From contig CAKTJC010000034.1 in the NCBI GenBank assembly GCA_934567355.1, positions 1-27,309 of the forward strand: a stretch of DNA of 27,309 nt, read 5' to 3'. Shown here in pieces: positions 7,406 to 14,436 of this stretch. The stretch comes from an uncultured Oscillospiraceae bacterium (GTDB taxonomy: Bacteria; Bacillota; Clostridia; Oscillospirales; Oscillospiraceae). The notes under the pieces were generated by a model. That model had not been told where the DNA came from. It ran no database searches and was given only the letters and a program-made list of their open reading frames with translations. Numbering within the stretch: the stretch's first letter is position 1; every line of letters begins with the position of its first letter. Made by a program: the position numbers and the translations under genes.

Positions 7406-8341
7406 ATGCCGATTCGAATTCCGAACAATCTGCCCGCCAGGGAGATCCTGGAGGGAGAGAATATCTTTGTCATGACGCAGGCGCGGGCGGAATCCCAGCA
7501 GATCCGCCCCTTGCGCATCGGGCTGCTGAATCTGATGCCCACCAAGATCACCACCGAGACGCAGCTTTCCCGCCTGCTGGGCAATACGCCGCTGCAGGTG
7601 GAGCTGTTTTTGATCCAGGTGTCCTCACATCAGCCTAAAAACACCCCCCAGGAGCATATGATCGCCTTTTACCGCCCCTTTGAAGAGATCGAAAAGGAGT
7701 ATTTCGACGGTTTCATCGTCACCGGCGCGCCGGTGGAAAAGCTGGAATTTGAGCAGGTGGAGTATTGGGACGAGCTGTGCCGCATCATGGAGTGGACGAA
7801 AACCCATGCCCACAGCACCCTGCATATCTGCTGGGGGGCTCAGGCGGCGCTGTATTACCATTACGGGGTGCAGAAAGTGCTGCTGCCGGAGAAGCTCTTC
7901 GGCGTGTACCCTCACCGGGTGGTATATAAAAATCCCATCCTGCTGCGGGGCTTCGACGATGAATTCTGGGTGCCCCATTCCCGTCATACCACCGTCCGGT
8001 GGGAGGATGTGGAGGCCGTCCCGGAGATCAAAATACTGGCCGGCTCCCGGCAGGCGGGGCTCTATGCCATGTCCACGCAGTATGGCCACCAGCTCTTTAT
8101 CACCGGCCATCCGGAGTATGACGCCGAGACGCTGCACCAGGAGTACCTGCGGGACAGAGCTGCCGGTCTGCCCATCCGGGTGCCGGAAAACTATTTCCCG
8201 GGGGATGACGATACCCTTCCCCCTGTCGACCGCTGGCGCGGCCACGCCAACCTGCTCTTCTCCAACTGGCTGAATTACATTGTCTACCAGACCGTGCCCT
8301 ACGACGTAATGGCTGTGGGCCGGGGAGAGCGGACGGAATGA
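7406..8341 (+). CDS. metAA: Homoserine O-acetyltransferase, MetA family (MetAA)
   Basis: A 311-residue class-I glutamine-amidotransferase-like acyltransferase that activates homoserine, the first committed step of methionine synthesis. The acyl-enzyme Cys142 is in HICWGAQA, and His235 and Glu237 are in TGHPEYD, at exactly the family positions. Position 111, in TGAPVEKL, is glutamate; published work on MetA shows Glu111 marks acetyl-CoA enzymes and Gly111 succinyl-CoA enzymes. So this should make O-acetylhomoserine, the substrate of the upstream MetY. It is the last gene of the operon, 17 bases after metY, with TAGGAG before its ATG, and is followed at once by a terminator. Confidence 0.95.
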   Translation: MPIRIPNNLPAREILEGENIFVMTQARAESQQIRPLRIGLLNLMPTKITTETQLSRLLGNTPLQVELFLIQVSSHQPKNTPQEHMIAFYRPFEEIEKEYFDGFIVTGAPVEKLEFEQVEYWDELCRIMEWTKTHAHSTLHICWGAQAALYYHYGVQKVLLPEKLFGVYPHRVVYKNPILLRGFDDEFWVPHSRHTTVRWEDVEAVPEIKILAGSRQAGLYAMSTQYGHQLFITGHPEYDAETLHQEYLRDRAAGLPIRVPENYFPGDDDTLPPVDRWRGHANLLFSNWLNYIVYQTVPYDVMAVGRGERTE

Positions 8342-8347
8342 AAAAAG

Positions 8348-8379
8348 CTCCCGCTGCACTCGACAGCGGGAGTATTTTT
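8348..8379 (+). terminator. Terminator of the tag-met operon
   Basis: CTCCCGCTG (8348-8356) pairs with CAGCGGGAG (8364-8372) around a 7-base loop, followed by TATTTTT. It starts seven bases after the metA stop. Confidence 0.88.
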
Positions 8380-8381
8380 GA

Positions 8382-8542
8382 GGAAACTCTGATTAAATCG
8401 GCAAGAGCTGACAGCGAGAGATTTTTCACTGGATGAAGGTTTCAAAAGCGGAGGAATACTGTATGTGTTTCCCGCTTTTGAAACCGTACAGCTGGGGAAA
8501 AAGATCCACTGCTCAGCCGAAGTCGATTTATTCAGAGGTTCC
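8382..8542. mobile_element. Foldback MITE-like element (161-bp imperfect palindrome)
   Basis: The outer 19 bases at 8382-8400 and 8524-8542 are inverted repeats with two mismatches (consensus GGAANCTCTGANTAAATCG). A perfect 14-bp inverted repeat (GGTTTCAAAAGCGG, 8438-8451 and 8472-8485) lies inside, around a 20-base loop. The sequence between the two also aligns between arms with substitutions (for example GCTGA and a five-T run occur in both). The whole segment can therefore fold into one long hairpin. It has no ORF, and it sits between the met operon terminator and the 3' end of the next convergent gene. This is how non-autonomous palindromic elements look; no target-site duplication is obvious, so mobility is inferred. 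Confidence 0.65.
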
Positions 8543-8558
8543 TTAAGAAAGCAAAGGA

Positions 8559-8807
8559 TCAGATTGACCGAAGCAGTGCCCATAGATTTACGCCGATCAT
8601 GACCGCGGCAAAAAGAATGAAAGCAACATTGACGACCTTTATGGTTCTGGATGAAGTGCTCCTTATTCCGAAGGACAAATAGATGATCCACAGGGCGTAT
8701 GCCACGAAAATAATGCCGGAATTGCGAAAAAGCAGCGACAGAAGAAAAGCTGCGTTGACAATTTTCATTCCGCTATCAGAAAAAAGCCACTGCCTGACCT
8801 GCTTCAC
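8559..8807 (-). CDS. Small integral membrane protein, unknown function
   Basis: An 82-residue protein with a GTG start, supported by TAAGGAGG nine bases upstream. After a basic N-terminus (MKQVRQWLF) it has three hydrophobic stretches, about residues 15-28, 31-45 and 58-79, giving two or three membrane helices. No family motif is recognised. It is the last gene of a minus-strand series downstream of the AraC-type regulator and the small TM protein at 8877-9113, 69 bases away, and is probably co-transcribed with them. Confidence 0.65.
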   Translation of the reverse strand: MKQVRQWLFSDSGMKIVNAAFLLSLLFRNSGIIFVAYALWIIYLSFGIRSTSSRTIKVVNVAFILFAAVMIGVNLWALLRSI

Positions 8808-8876
8808 GGGATCGCCTCCTTAAAAACATACGTTTACGGTCGCACATAACATGCACTGCGGCAAAATGTCCGGCGA

Positions 8877-9113
8877 TTATTCTTCACCTTCACCCTCTTC
8901 CGGCTGTGCATTGGGAGTACAGTTATGGGAGCCGTTGTTGCTGGCAATGGAGGTGCACTTCTTGGGGCTCACCAGCATGCCGATCACCATGCCCACAGCG
9001 GCGCAGGCAATGGCGCCGTAAAGCATTTCGCGGTTGGTGCGCGCGACGGTTTTATCCAACTGAGTCACGGAAGCGGTAAGGTTGGATTTGATGGCTTTCC
9101 AGATTCCTTTCAT
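8877..9113 (-). CDS. Small single-pass membrane protein with basic N-terminus and acidic tail
   Basis: A 78-residue protein: an amphipathic, basic N-terminal part (1-29), one Gly/Ala-rich membrane segment (YGAIACAAVGMVIGMLVSP, about 32-50), then a short cysteine-containing region and an acidic tail PEEGEGEE. The general plan resembles small YtxH- or ElaB-type stress-associated membrane proteins, but no diagnostic motif was found, so no name is given. Its Shine-Dalgarno AGGAGG overlaps the stop codon of the upstream AraC-type gene, so the two are translationally coupled. Confidence 0.7.
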   Translation of the reverse strand: MKGIWKAIKSNLTASVTQLDKTVARTNREMLYGAIACAAVGMVIGMLVSPKKCTSIASNNGSHNCTPNAQPEEGEGEE

Positions 9114-9127
9114 AAAAATTCCTCCTG

Positions 9128-10282
9128 TTATCGAACGGATTTGGCATATTCTGTAGGGGTAATGCCAAATTTATCCTTAAATTGACGGGAAAAGTGATGG
9201 ACGGTGGAATATTGCAGGATGGAGGCAATCTGGGTGAAATTCAGGTTGTTTTCCCGAATCATCTGCTTGCTCTCCTGCAGCTTGATCCGGCGGATGTACT
9301 CGCCGGGGGAAATTTGCAGATTCTTGTGGAACAGTACAGTCAGATAGCTGGGACTGACCCCCACCCGGTTGGCCACCATGGGCACGGACAGCTTTTCCCG
9401 GATGTGCTCGGCTACATACTGCTGCGCCAGGCGGATGATCTCATTTTCATTCTGCACAATATTCGCGTTTTTAACCTTGCTGCCGGTGGGCGCTTCGGAT
9501 TCCCGCAGCAGATACAGCAGAAGCAGACTCAACTGGGACACAATGATGTCCGTGGAGAAGCTGTCCATATGCTCCTGCTCCCGCAGCATGCTTTGCAGCA
9601 GACTGGCCACCGCCTGGGGAGCGGTAAACTTGCGGTTCAGCAGAGGCGTCAGCTCCACGCCCGCCATATCGAAGGATATGGTGACAAAGCGGGGGGCAAC
9701 ACCGATGTCGGCATACTGCATATGCCATTGGTTGGAGCCGTAGATCACCAGGTCGCCCTGCTTGAGCAGCAGATCCTGTCCCTCTACTACGGAGTGGAGC
9801 TCTCCCTGATCCACGTAGGTCAGCTCCGGCATGGGATGGGATTCACCCGGGAAGAGGAAACCCTGTTCCTTTTCCTGATAGAAGAAGGTGTAGATGCCGT
9901 CCACATGGAGTGTGCGATCCTCCCGCAGCCGCTGTACCGTCTGGGTGCCCAGAAAGTCCGGCTTTTCGGCGGTGGGATAAATCAGCACTTCAGCATTTCC
10001 CTTGAAAGCACTGAGGGCAAACCGGACGCCCTGCTTCAGGGAAACGGGCTTGTCCAGGTAAAAATGCAGGTATTCATTCTTTTCGTTGCACACGGAAAGA
10101 ATGGCCATTCCCTTGCTCCCGGAGATCCAGGTATCGGACTGGGCACAGTAGATGGGAGCGCAGTCGCTGTCCAGGCTGACGACCTCAGCCTGCTCCCGGG
10201 GAAAGGGCGAGGCGCTGTGGGCGCGTTCCGGCTGCACAGAGCCGTAAAGGCGGAAATTGACCTGATTCAGATTCCGTATCAT
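9128..10282 (-). CDS. AraC-family transcriptional regulator with N-terminal sensor
   Basis: A 384-residue regulator. Residues 1-115 form an uncharacterised region; about 145-200 form a cupin-like sensor half (PELTYVDQGELHSV ... GDLVIYGSNQWH); the last 100 residues carry two helix-turn-helix motifs of the AraC/XylS type (LSVPMVANRVGVSPSYLTV and LNFTQIASILQYSTVHHFSR, ending FGITPTEY). It would bind DNA and respond to a small ligand, identity unknown. The ATG at 10282 has GGGGAGG upstream. The gene has a probable own promoter that overlaps the obg terminator, and is coupled to a small membrane protein downstream, which may be its target. Confidence 0.88.
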   Translation of the reverse strand: MIRNLNQVNFRLYGSVQPERAHSASPFPREQAEVVSLDSDCAPIYCAQSDTWISGSKGMAILSVCNEKNEYLHFYLDKPVSLKQGVRFALSAFKGNAEVLIYPTAEKPDFLGTQTVQRLREDRTLHVDGIYTFFYQEKEQGFLFPGESHPMPELTYVDQGELHSVVEGQDLLLKQGDLVIYGSNQWHMQYADIGVAPRFVTISFDMAGVELTPLLNRKFTAPQAVASLLQSMLREQEHMDSFSTDIIVSQLSLLLLYLLRESEAPTGSKVKNANIVQNENEIIRLAQQYVAEHIREKLSVPMVANRVGVSPSYLTVLFHKNLQISPGEYIRRIKLQESKQMIRENNLNFTQIASILQYSTVHHFSRQFKDKFGITPTEYAKSVR

Positions 10283-10303
10283 GCTGCCGTACCTCCCCTA
10301 AAA

Positions 10304-10336
10304 AATAACAGGGTGCAAATCCTGCCACCCTGTTAT
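10304..10336 (-). terminator. Terminator of the obg gene
   Basis: A perfect 12-bp stem (AATAACAGGGTG with CACCCTGTTATT, 10-base loop) is followed on the minus strand by a T-run (A-run at 10300-10305 on plus). It lies between the obg stop and the AraC-type gene. Confidence 0.85.
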
Positions 10337-10362
10337 TATACAAAATCCTGATTCAAATGCAA
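10335..10362 (-). promoter_or_regulatory. Candidate promoter of the AraC-type regulator, overlapping the terminator
   Basis: On the minus strand TTGCAT (10357-10362), 16-bp spacer, TATAAT (10335-10340). The -10 touches the 5' arm of the terminator stem, so a transcript starting near 10328 would lack part of that arm and escape termination, while read-through from obg would be stopped. Confidence 0.5.
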
Positions 10363-10408
10363 ACACTTTGTGTAAAATTTTTTGTCCGTGTTTTTGCCGC
10401 TGGAAAGC

Positions 10409-11683
10409 TCAGCGCCGATAGTCGAACTGCAAGTCGTAGATGTCTACGGTGTCGCCGTCCTGGATGCCCATCTCTTCCAGCCGGGCAAAAAGCCCGGACT
10501 TGCGCAGCTGCAAGTCAAAGTAGTTCCGGGATTCGTAGTCGTCAAAATTGATGTTCATCACCAGGCGCTCCAGCCATGCACCGGTAACCACCCAGGTGCT
10601 GCCCAGGTGCTCAATGGTGAGCTCGGTGGGATCGCCTGCCTGGGGAGCTTCCTCCACATATTCCGGCTCATAGATGGTGACAGGGGGGAGCGTGCGCAGC
10701 TTTTCGGCAACCACCCGCATCAGGTTCCGGGTACCCTGGGTGGTACCGGCGGAAATCTCATACAGCTCGCAGCCGGCAGCCTCCACGCAGGCTTTCAGAC
10801 GCCTCAGGTTGTCGCTGTCCGGGGGCAGCAGGTCAATTTTGTTGGCGGCCACAATCATGGGACGGTTGCTCAAATCTACGCTGTAGTTTGCCAGCTCGTC
10901 GCAAATGGCGTTGAAATCATCCACCGGGTCCCGGCCCTCACTGCCGGAAACGTCAACAACATGGACAAGCAGTCGGCAGCGGTCGATGTGCCGCAGGAAG
11001 TCGTGCCCCAGACCGGCGCCCTCGGCAGCACCTTCAATGATGCCGGGGATGTCAGCCATGACGAAGGAAACACCCTCATCCACATAGATGACACCCAGGT
11101 TGGGGAACAGGGTGGTGAAATGATAGTTGGCAATCTTGGGACGGGCATTGGAGGTAACGCTCAGCAGGGTGGACTTGCCCACATTGGGAAATCCCACAAG
11201 ACCCACATCCGCCAGCAGCTTGAGCTCCAGGATAATGTCCCGCTCCTGCCCCTTGAGGCCGGCTTTGGCAAACCGGGGCACCTGGCGGGTAGCGGTTGCA
11301 TAGTGGGCATTACCCCAGCCGCCCCGTCCGCCCTTGGCAATGACGAAATCCTCGCCGGTGGACATATCCACAATAATCTGGTTGGTTTCTGCATCCCGCA
11401 CCACGGTGCCGCGGGGGACCTCAATGACCAGAGGTTCTCCCCGCTTGCCGCTCATCTTGCGTCCCAGACCGTTGGCACCGGGCTGAGCAGCATACTTGCG
11501 CTTATAGCGGAAGTCCAGCAGGGTGGACATATTGTCATTGACCCGAAGAATCACGCTGCCGCCGTGACCGCCGTCGCCGCCGTCCGGGCCGCCGGAGGCA
11601 ACATATTTTTCCCGATGGAAGGCAACGGCACCGTCGCCGCCCCGTCCGCCGATGACTGTAATTCGGACTTTATCTACAAACAT
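10409..11683 (-). CDS. obg: GTPase Obg (CgtA), ribosome assembly/stringent response
   Basis: A 424-residue Obg GTPase involved in large-subunit maturation and growth control. The glycine-rich Obg fold occupies residues 1-160 (GGRGGDG, GGPDGGDGGHGG). The G domain has G1 GFPNVGKST at 164-172, the switch and G3 segment ADIPGIIEGA, and G4 NKID. A C-terminal OCT domain of about 75 residues is present, as is usual in Firmicutes. The start at 11683 (MFVDKVRI) follows AGGAGGTATT; the longer open frame upstream crosses a terminator. It lies downstream of rplU-prp-rpmA in the common Firmicutes order, but a terminator after rpmA and a structured leader suggest its own control. Confidence 0.96.
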   Translation of the reverse strand: MFVDKVRITVIGGRGGDGAVAFHREKYVASGGPDGGDGGHGGSVILRVNDNMSTLLDFRYKRKYAAQPGANGLGRKMSGKRGEPLVIEVPRGTVVRDAETNQIIVDMSTGEDFVIAKGGRGGWGNAHYATATRQVPRFAKAGLKGQERDIILELKLLADVGLVGFPNVGKSTLLSVTSNARPKIANYHFTTLFPNLGVIYVDEGVSFVMADIPGIIEGAAEGAGLGHDFLRHIDRCRLLVHVVDVSGSEGRDPVDDFNAICDELANYSVDLSNRPMIVAANKIDLLPPDSDNLRRLKACVEAAGCELYEISAGTTQGTRNLMRVVAEKLRTLPPVTIYEPEYVEEAPQAGDPTELTIEHLGSTWVVTGAWLERLVMNINFDDYESRNYFDLQLRKSGLFARLEEMGIQDGDTVDIYDLQFDYRR

Positions 11684-11713
11684 TTTGCAATACCTCCTGT
11701 AAAAGGAACGTGG

Positions 11714-11768
11714 TTTGGTGAATGGTGAAAAAAGAGAGCCATGCACTCTGCTTTCAGCATTCACCAAA
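11714..11768 (-). promoter_or_regulatory. Long hairpin in the obg leader
   Basis: TTTGGTGAATG (11714-11724) has a perfect inverted copy at 11758-11768. Inside it, TGAAA/TTTCA and AGAG/CTCT can extend the stem. It sits between the rpmA terminator and the obg ribosome-binding site. Its role, attenuation or mRNA stability, is unknown. Confidence 0.45.
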
Positions 11769-11793
11769 AAGCTTTCGTCAATGCGGGAAGCGC

Positions 11794-11829
11794 TAAAAAA
11801 GGACTGCTGCAAAAACTGCGGCAGTCCTT
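11794..11829 (-). terminator. Terminator of the rplU-prp-rpmA operon
   Basis: A 12-bp stem with one G-U pair (AAGGACTGCTGC with GCGGCAGTCCTT, 7-base loop) followed on the minus strand by six T. It starts 18 bases after the rpmA stop. Confidence 0.85.
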
Positions 11830-11846
11830 CTGAGGGCTATACGGAA

Positions 11847-12128
11847 TTACTGCTCAGCGTAAACGGAGCACTTCCGGCGATCCTTACCCATGCGCTCGAA
11901 CTTGACGGTACCGTCAATCAGTGCGAACAGGGTGTCGTCCTTGCCGATACCAACGTTGGTGCCGGGATGGATGTGGGTGCCTCTCTGGCGAACCAGAATG
12001 TTGCCAGCCAGAACAAACTGACCGTCAGCGCGCTTGCAGCCCAGTCGCTTGGACTCGGAATCACGGCCGTTCTTGGTGGAACCGCCGCCCTTGTGGTGAG
12101 CGAAGAACTGAATACCAATCTTCAGCAT
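11847..12128 (-). CDS. rpmA: 50S ribosomal protein L27 (precursor with Prp-cleaved leader)
   Basis: A 93-residue L27, located near the peptidyl-transferase centre. It begins [10 protein letters not shown], the Firmicutes N-terminal extension; family knowledge says the protease Prp removes the residues before Ala10, leaving [12 protein letters not shown], the same kind of N-terminus as mature E. coli L27. The body has the signature SKRLG and the GTHIHPG motif. The start at 12128 is preceded by TGGAGGTG. The prp gene is directly upstream, three bases from the same ribosome-binding region. Confidence 0.97.
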   Translation of the reverse strand: MLKIGIQFFAHHKGGGSTKNGRDSESKRLGCKRADGQFVLAGNILVRQRGTHIHPGTNVGIGKDDTLFALIDGTVKFERMGKDRRKCSVYAEQ

Positions 12129-12132
12129 TGTG

Positions 12133-12456
12133 TTACACCTCCAAAACTTCGATATAATCAGGATAGTCATCCCGCAAGCTGCACAGAGTCAGCATCATTC
12201 CGGCAAGAACTGCCTGGACGCTTTCCTCTTCATCGCAGGAAGCGGGGAGTGTCAGGGTGATGCGGGCATCCGCCTCCTTGACACGCACCTTGGCCTTTGC
12301 GCCGCACACATCATTGATGGTGGCCTCGGCCATGGTAACAACGGCGGTGATGGCGGCGCAGACGATGTCGCTGCCGGCCTCACTGTATCCGCTGTGACCC
12401 GAAACGGAGAATCCCGTGATTCTGTCGTTTTCGGTGAAAAATTCGCATCTTGTCAT
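12133..12456 (-). CDS. prp: Ribosomal processing cysteine protease Prp
   Basis: A 107-residue Prp/YsxB protein that trims the L27 extension. Catalytic His21 is in SGHSGY and Cys33 in SDIVCAAI, matching the known His/Cys dyad positions within one residue. The gene lies between rplU and rpmA, as in other Firmicutes, with only three bases after the rplU stop. A proper Shine-Dalgarno is not visible near its ATG, so translation is likely coupled to rplU. Confidence 0.95.
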   Translation of the reverse strand: MTRCEFFTENDRITGFSVSGHSGYSEAGSDIVCAAITAVVTMAEATINDVCGAKAKVRVKEADARITLTLPASCDEEESVQAVLAGMMLTLCSLRDDYPDYIEVLEV

Positions 12457-12459
12457 AAA

Positions 12460-12771
12460 TTACAGAGCGATCTTGGTGATCTCCACCTTGGTGTAGGGCT
12501 GACGGTGGCCGATCTTCTTCTTCTCGTTCTTCTTGGCCTTGTACTTCAGAACGTGGATCTTCTTGCCCTTGCCGTTCTTCACGACCTTGGCCTCGACAAC
12601 GGCACCCTCCACAGTGGGAGCACCGATCTTGGAATTCTCACCGTCCAGAACGGCCAGAACCTGATCGAACTTGACATTTGCCTCAGCTTCGACGCCCAGC
12701 TTCTCAACGAACAGGACATCGCCCTCGGCTACGGTGTACTGCTTGCCTCCGGTTACGATAACTGCCTTCAT
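12460..12771 (-). CDS. rplU: 50S ribosomal protein L21
   Basis: A 103-residue L21 of normal length that binds 23S rRNA. It begins [14 protein letters not shown] and has the Lys-rich loop [17 protein letters not shown] followed by [11 protein letters not shown], the L21 signature. The ATG at 12771 follows AGGTG; a GTG three codons upstream is also in frame, but it would overlap the ribosome-binding site. First gene of the rplU-prp-rpmA operon. Confidence 0.97.
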   Translation of the reverse strand: MKAVIVTGGKQYTVAEGDVLFVEKLGVEAEANVKFDQVLAVLDGENSKIGAPTVEGAVVEAKVVKNGKGKKIHVLKYKAKKNEKKKIGHRQPYTKVEITKIAL

Positions 12772-12856
12772 TTGTTTCACCTACTTTAATTGTGTAGTCT
12801 CGCTCTAAAGGCGGGTGCACATGGGCGCACCAACTTAAGCCTCTTCAATGCGGCTC
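12772..12856 (-). ncRNA. Candidate L21 leader (autoregulatory 5' UTR)
   Basis: The leader of about 85 bases between the promoter and rplU contains a 7-bp stem with a 4-base loop (GGTGCGC, CCAT, GTGCACC) flanked by purine-rich GAGGCTTAAG and CTTTAGAGCGAGA segments that can pair partly with each other. Firmicutes rplU genes often carry a conserved L21 leader element in this place that is thought to let L21 control its own synthesis; the match is by position and structure only. Confidence 0.5.
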
Positions 12857-12860
12857 TGCT

Positions 12861-12889
12861 ATTCTACCATTGCAAAAAACAAAAGTCAA
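12861..12889 (-). promoter_or_regulatory. Sigma-A promoter of the rplU operon
   Basis: On the minus strand TTGACT (12884-12889), 17-bp spacer, TAGAAT (12861-12866), with an AT-rich region just upstream (12890-12920) that may act as an UP element. Confidence 0.75.
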
Positions 12890-13004
12890 GCAGTATTTTA
12901 ATTTTTTCTGCTGCTTTTCACCGAATCTGCTGAAACTTTCCCACATTTTCTCCTATCTGCTTTGCATTGCCCGATCAAACAGTGCTGATTCTCCCAAAAA
13001 GAGC

Positions 13005-13033
13005 TTGACAAATGATTTTTCATCCTGTATAAT
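13005..13033 (+). promoter_or_regulatory. Perfect consensus promoter of tRNA-Val
   Basis: TTGACA (13005-13010), 17-bp spacer, TATAAT (13028-13033): full match to the sigma-A consensus, about 31 bases before the tRNA. Confidence 0.88.
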
Positions 13034-13064
13034 GCCACTGTTACTTCTAAAGGAACTGAAATTC

Positions 13065-13141
13065 GGACGATTAGCTCAGCTGGCTAGAGCATCCGCTTGA
13101 CGTGCGGAAGGTCATAGGTTCGAGTCCTATATCGTCCACCA
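13065..13141 (+). tRNA. tRNA-Val (anticodon GAC)
   Basis: A 77-base cloverleaf: acceptor stem GGACGAT/ATCGTCC, D arm GCTC...GAGC, anticodon stem TCCGC/GCGGA with loop TTGACGT (anticodon GAC at 13099-13101), T arm with TTCGAGT, discriminator A and encoded CCA. Confidence 0.96.
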
Positions 13142-13147
13142 AGAATC

Positions 13148-13182
13148 CCACCGTGATTTATCAGAATCACGGTGGCTTTTTT
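13148..13182 (+). terminator. Terminator after tRNA-Val
   Basis: An 11-bp perfect stem (CCACCGTGATT with AATCACGGTGG, 6-base loop) followed by C and six T. The tRNA is therefore a single-gene unit. Confidence 0.9.
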
Positions 13183-13302
13183 CAGTGAAATGACCTTCCA
13201 ATTTGGCGGACGAGCAGTGTACGGACCGATGCCGATAATCCGCTGGGCAGGGGGCTGACACACTCCGTTTTTTCATTTTTTTAGAAAGGGAGAACGAAAA
13301 CT

Positions 13303-14436
13303 ATGATCTTTCTACATACCTCCGATTGGCATTTGGGAGCCTCGGAGGGAGAGCAGTTTTTCTGGGAGGATCAGCGATTCTTTATCGATGAGATCTGCCG
13401 GATCATTCAGGAAAGAAATGTGGATGCTGTGCTGCTGGCGGGGGATGTGTACGACCGGTCGGTAGCGTCAGCGGCGGCGATCGGGCTGTATGATTATGCC
13501 ATGAACCGGATCTGCCGGGAGCTGGGACGGAAGGTACTGACCATTGCCGGAAATCACGACAGCGCCGAGCGCCTGTCCGCCTGCGGCAGCCTGCTGGAGC
13601 AGGCAGGACTTTATGTAGCCGGTGCGGCAGAACGGGAGCCGAAGGCGGTGGAATTGGAAGACACGCAGGTTTTCTTTTTGCCCTGGATCACGGAGGAAAA
13701 GGTGAAGAGCCTCTATCCGGAGGAAAAGGACTCCATTTCCTGCCTCACGGATGCTTACCGGGTGGCAGCCGATCATATGCGGGAGCGGTTTGTCACGGAC
13801 AAAAGGCACATCGTCCTTTCGCATGCCTTTATCGCCAATGCGGAGACCTCCACCAGCGACCGGGCGGCGGAGATCGGTTTTGCAACGCAGGTATCTGCGG
13901 ATGTGTTCCGCGGCTTCGATTATGTGGCGCTGGGGCACATTCATAAACCCCAGGCGGTGAATGGGTATATTCGCTACAGCGGCTCCCCCATGCCCTATTC
14001 CTTTGGCAAGGAGGAAAAGCAGACCAAGAGCGTGGTGCTGCTCAATACCGAAACCATGGCGCAGGAATTGATTCCGCTGCCGCTGCTGCATCGGCGGGCA
14101 ACGCTCACCGGCACCCATGAGGAGCTTTTGAATGCGGAATACCCGGAGGAAATCAGAAACGGTTATGTGCGCCTGGACGTAACGGACACGGCTTTGGGGC
14201 TGGAACTCATCTCCCGGCTGAGAGAGATCTATCCCCATTCGTTGGTGCTGTCCGGCAAGTCTTACGAGGGGGAGGAAACGACCATCACCCTGACCATGGA
14301 GCAGCTGGAGCAGATGGAGAGCGACCCGCGGGAAGTATTCAAATCCTTCTGCCGGGAGGAAACGGCGGAAGAGGCAACGCCTCACTTCCTGGAGCTGTTT
14401 GCGCAGGCAGTCAAAGCATGTGAGGAGGCGGAGTGA
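13303..14436 (+). CDS. sbcD: Exonuclease SbcD (Mre11 family)
   Basis: A 377-residue metallophosphatase nuclease subunit of SbcCD, which cleaves DNA hairpins and processes blocked ends. Metal-binding motifs are in order: TSDWHLGA (residue 5 onwards), GDVYDRS, GNHDS, LSHAF and GHIHKPQ. The ATG at 13303 has AAAGGGAG upstream. Its stop overlaps the ATG of sbcC (TGATG). SbcCD is known to attack long palindromes, which is relevant to the 161-bp palindrome at 8382-8542 in the same genome. Confidence 0.95.
   Translation: MIFLHTSDWHLGASEGEQFFWEDQRFFIDEICRIIQERNVDAVLLAGDVYDRSVASAAAIGLYDYAMNRICRELGRKVLTIAGNHDSAERLSACGSLLEQAGLYVAGAAEREPKAVELEDTQVFFLPWITEEKVKSLYPEEKDSISCLTDAYRVAADHMRERFVTDKRHIVLSHAFIANAETSTSDRAAEIGFATQVSADVFRGFDYVALGHIHKPQAVNGYIRYSGSPMPYSFGKEEKQTKSVVLLNTETMAQELIPLPLLHRRATLTGTHEELLNAEYPEEIRNGYVRLDVTDTALGLELISRLREIYPHSLVLSGKSYEGEETTITLTMEQLEQMESDPREVFKSFCREETAEEATPHFLELFAQAVKACEEAE

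Noticed and set aside
10382..11728. 448-codon plus-strand open frame opposite obg
   Set aside because: obg is complete with all GTPase motifs; the antisense frame has no start signal or domain.
13183..13302. Possible promoter for sbcD with GATAAT at 13234
   Set aside because: No acceptable -35 at 16-18 bases; expression may come from tRNA-Val read-through or from an unrecognised promoter.
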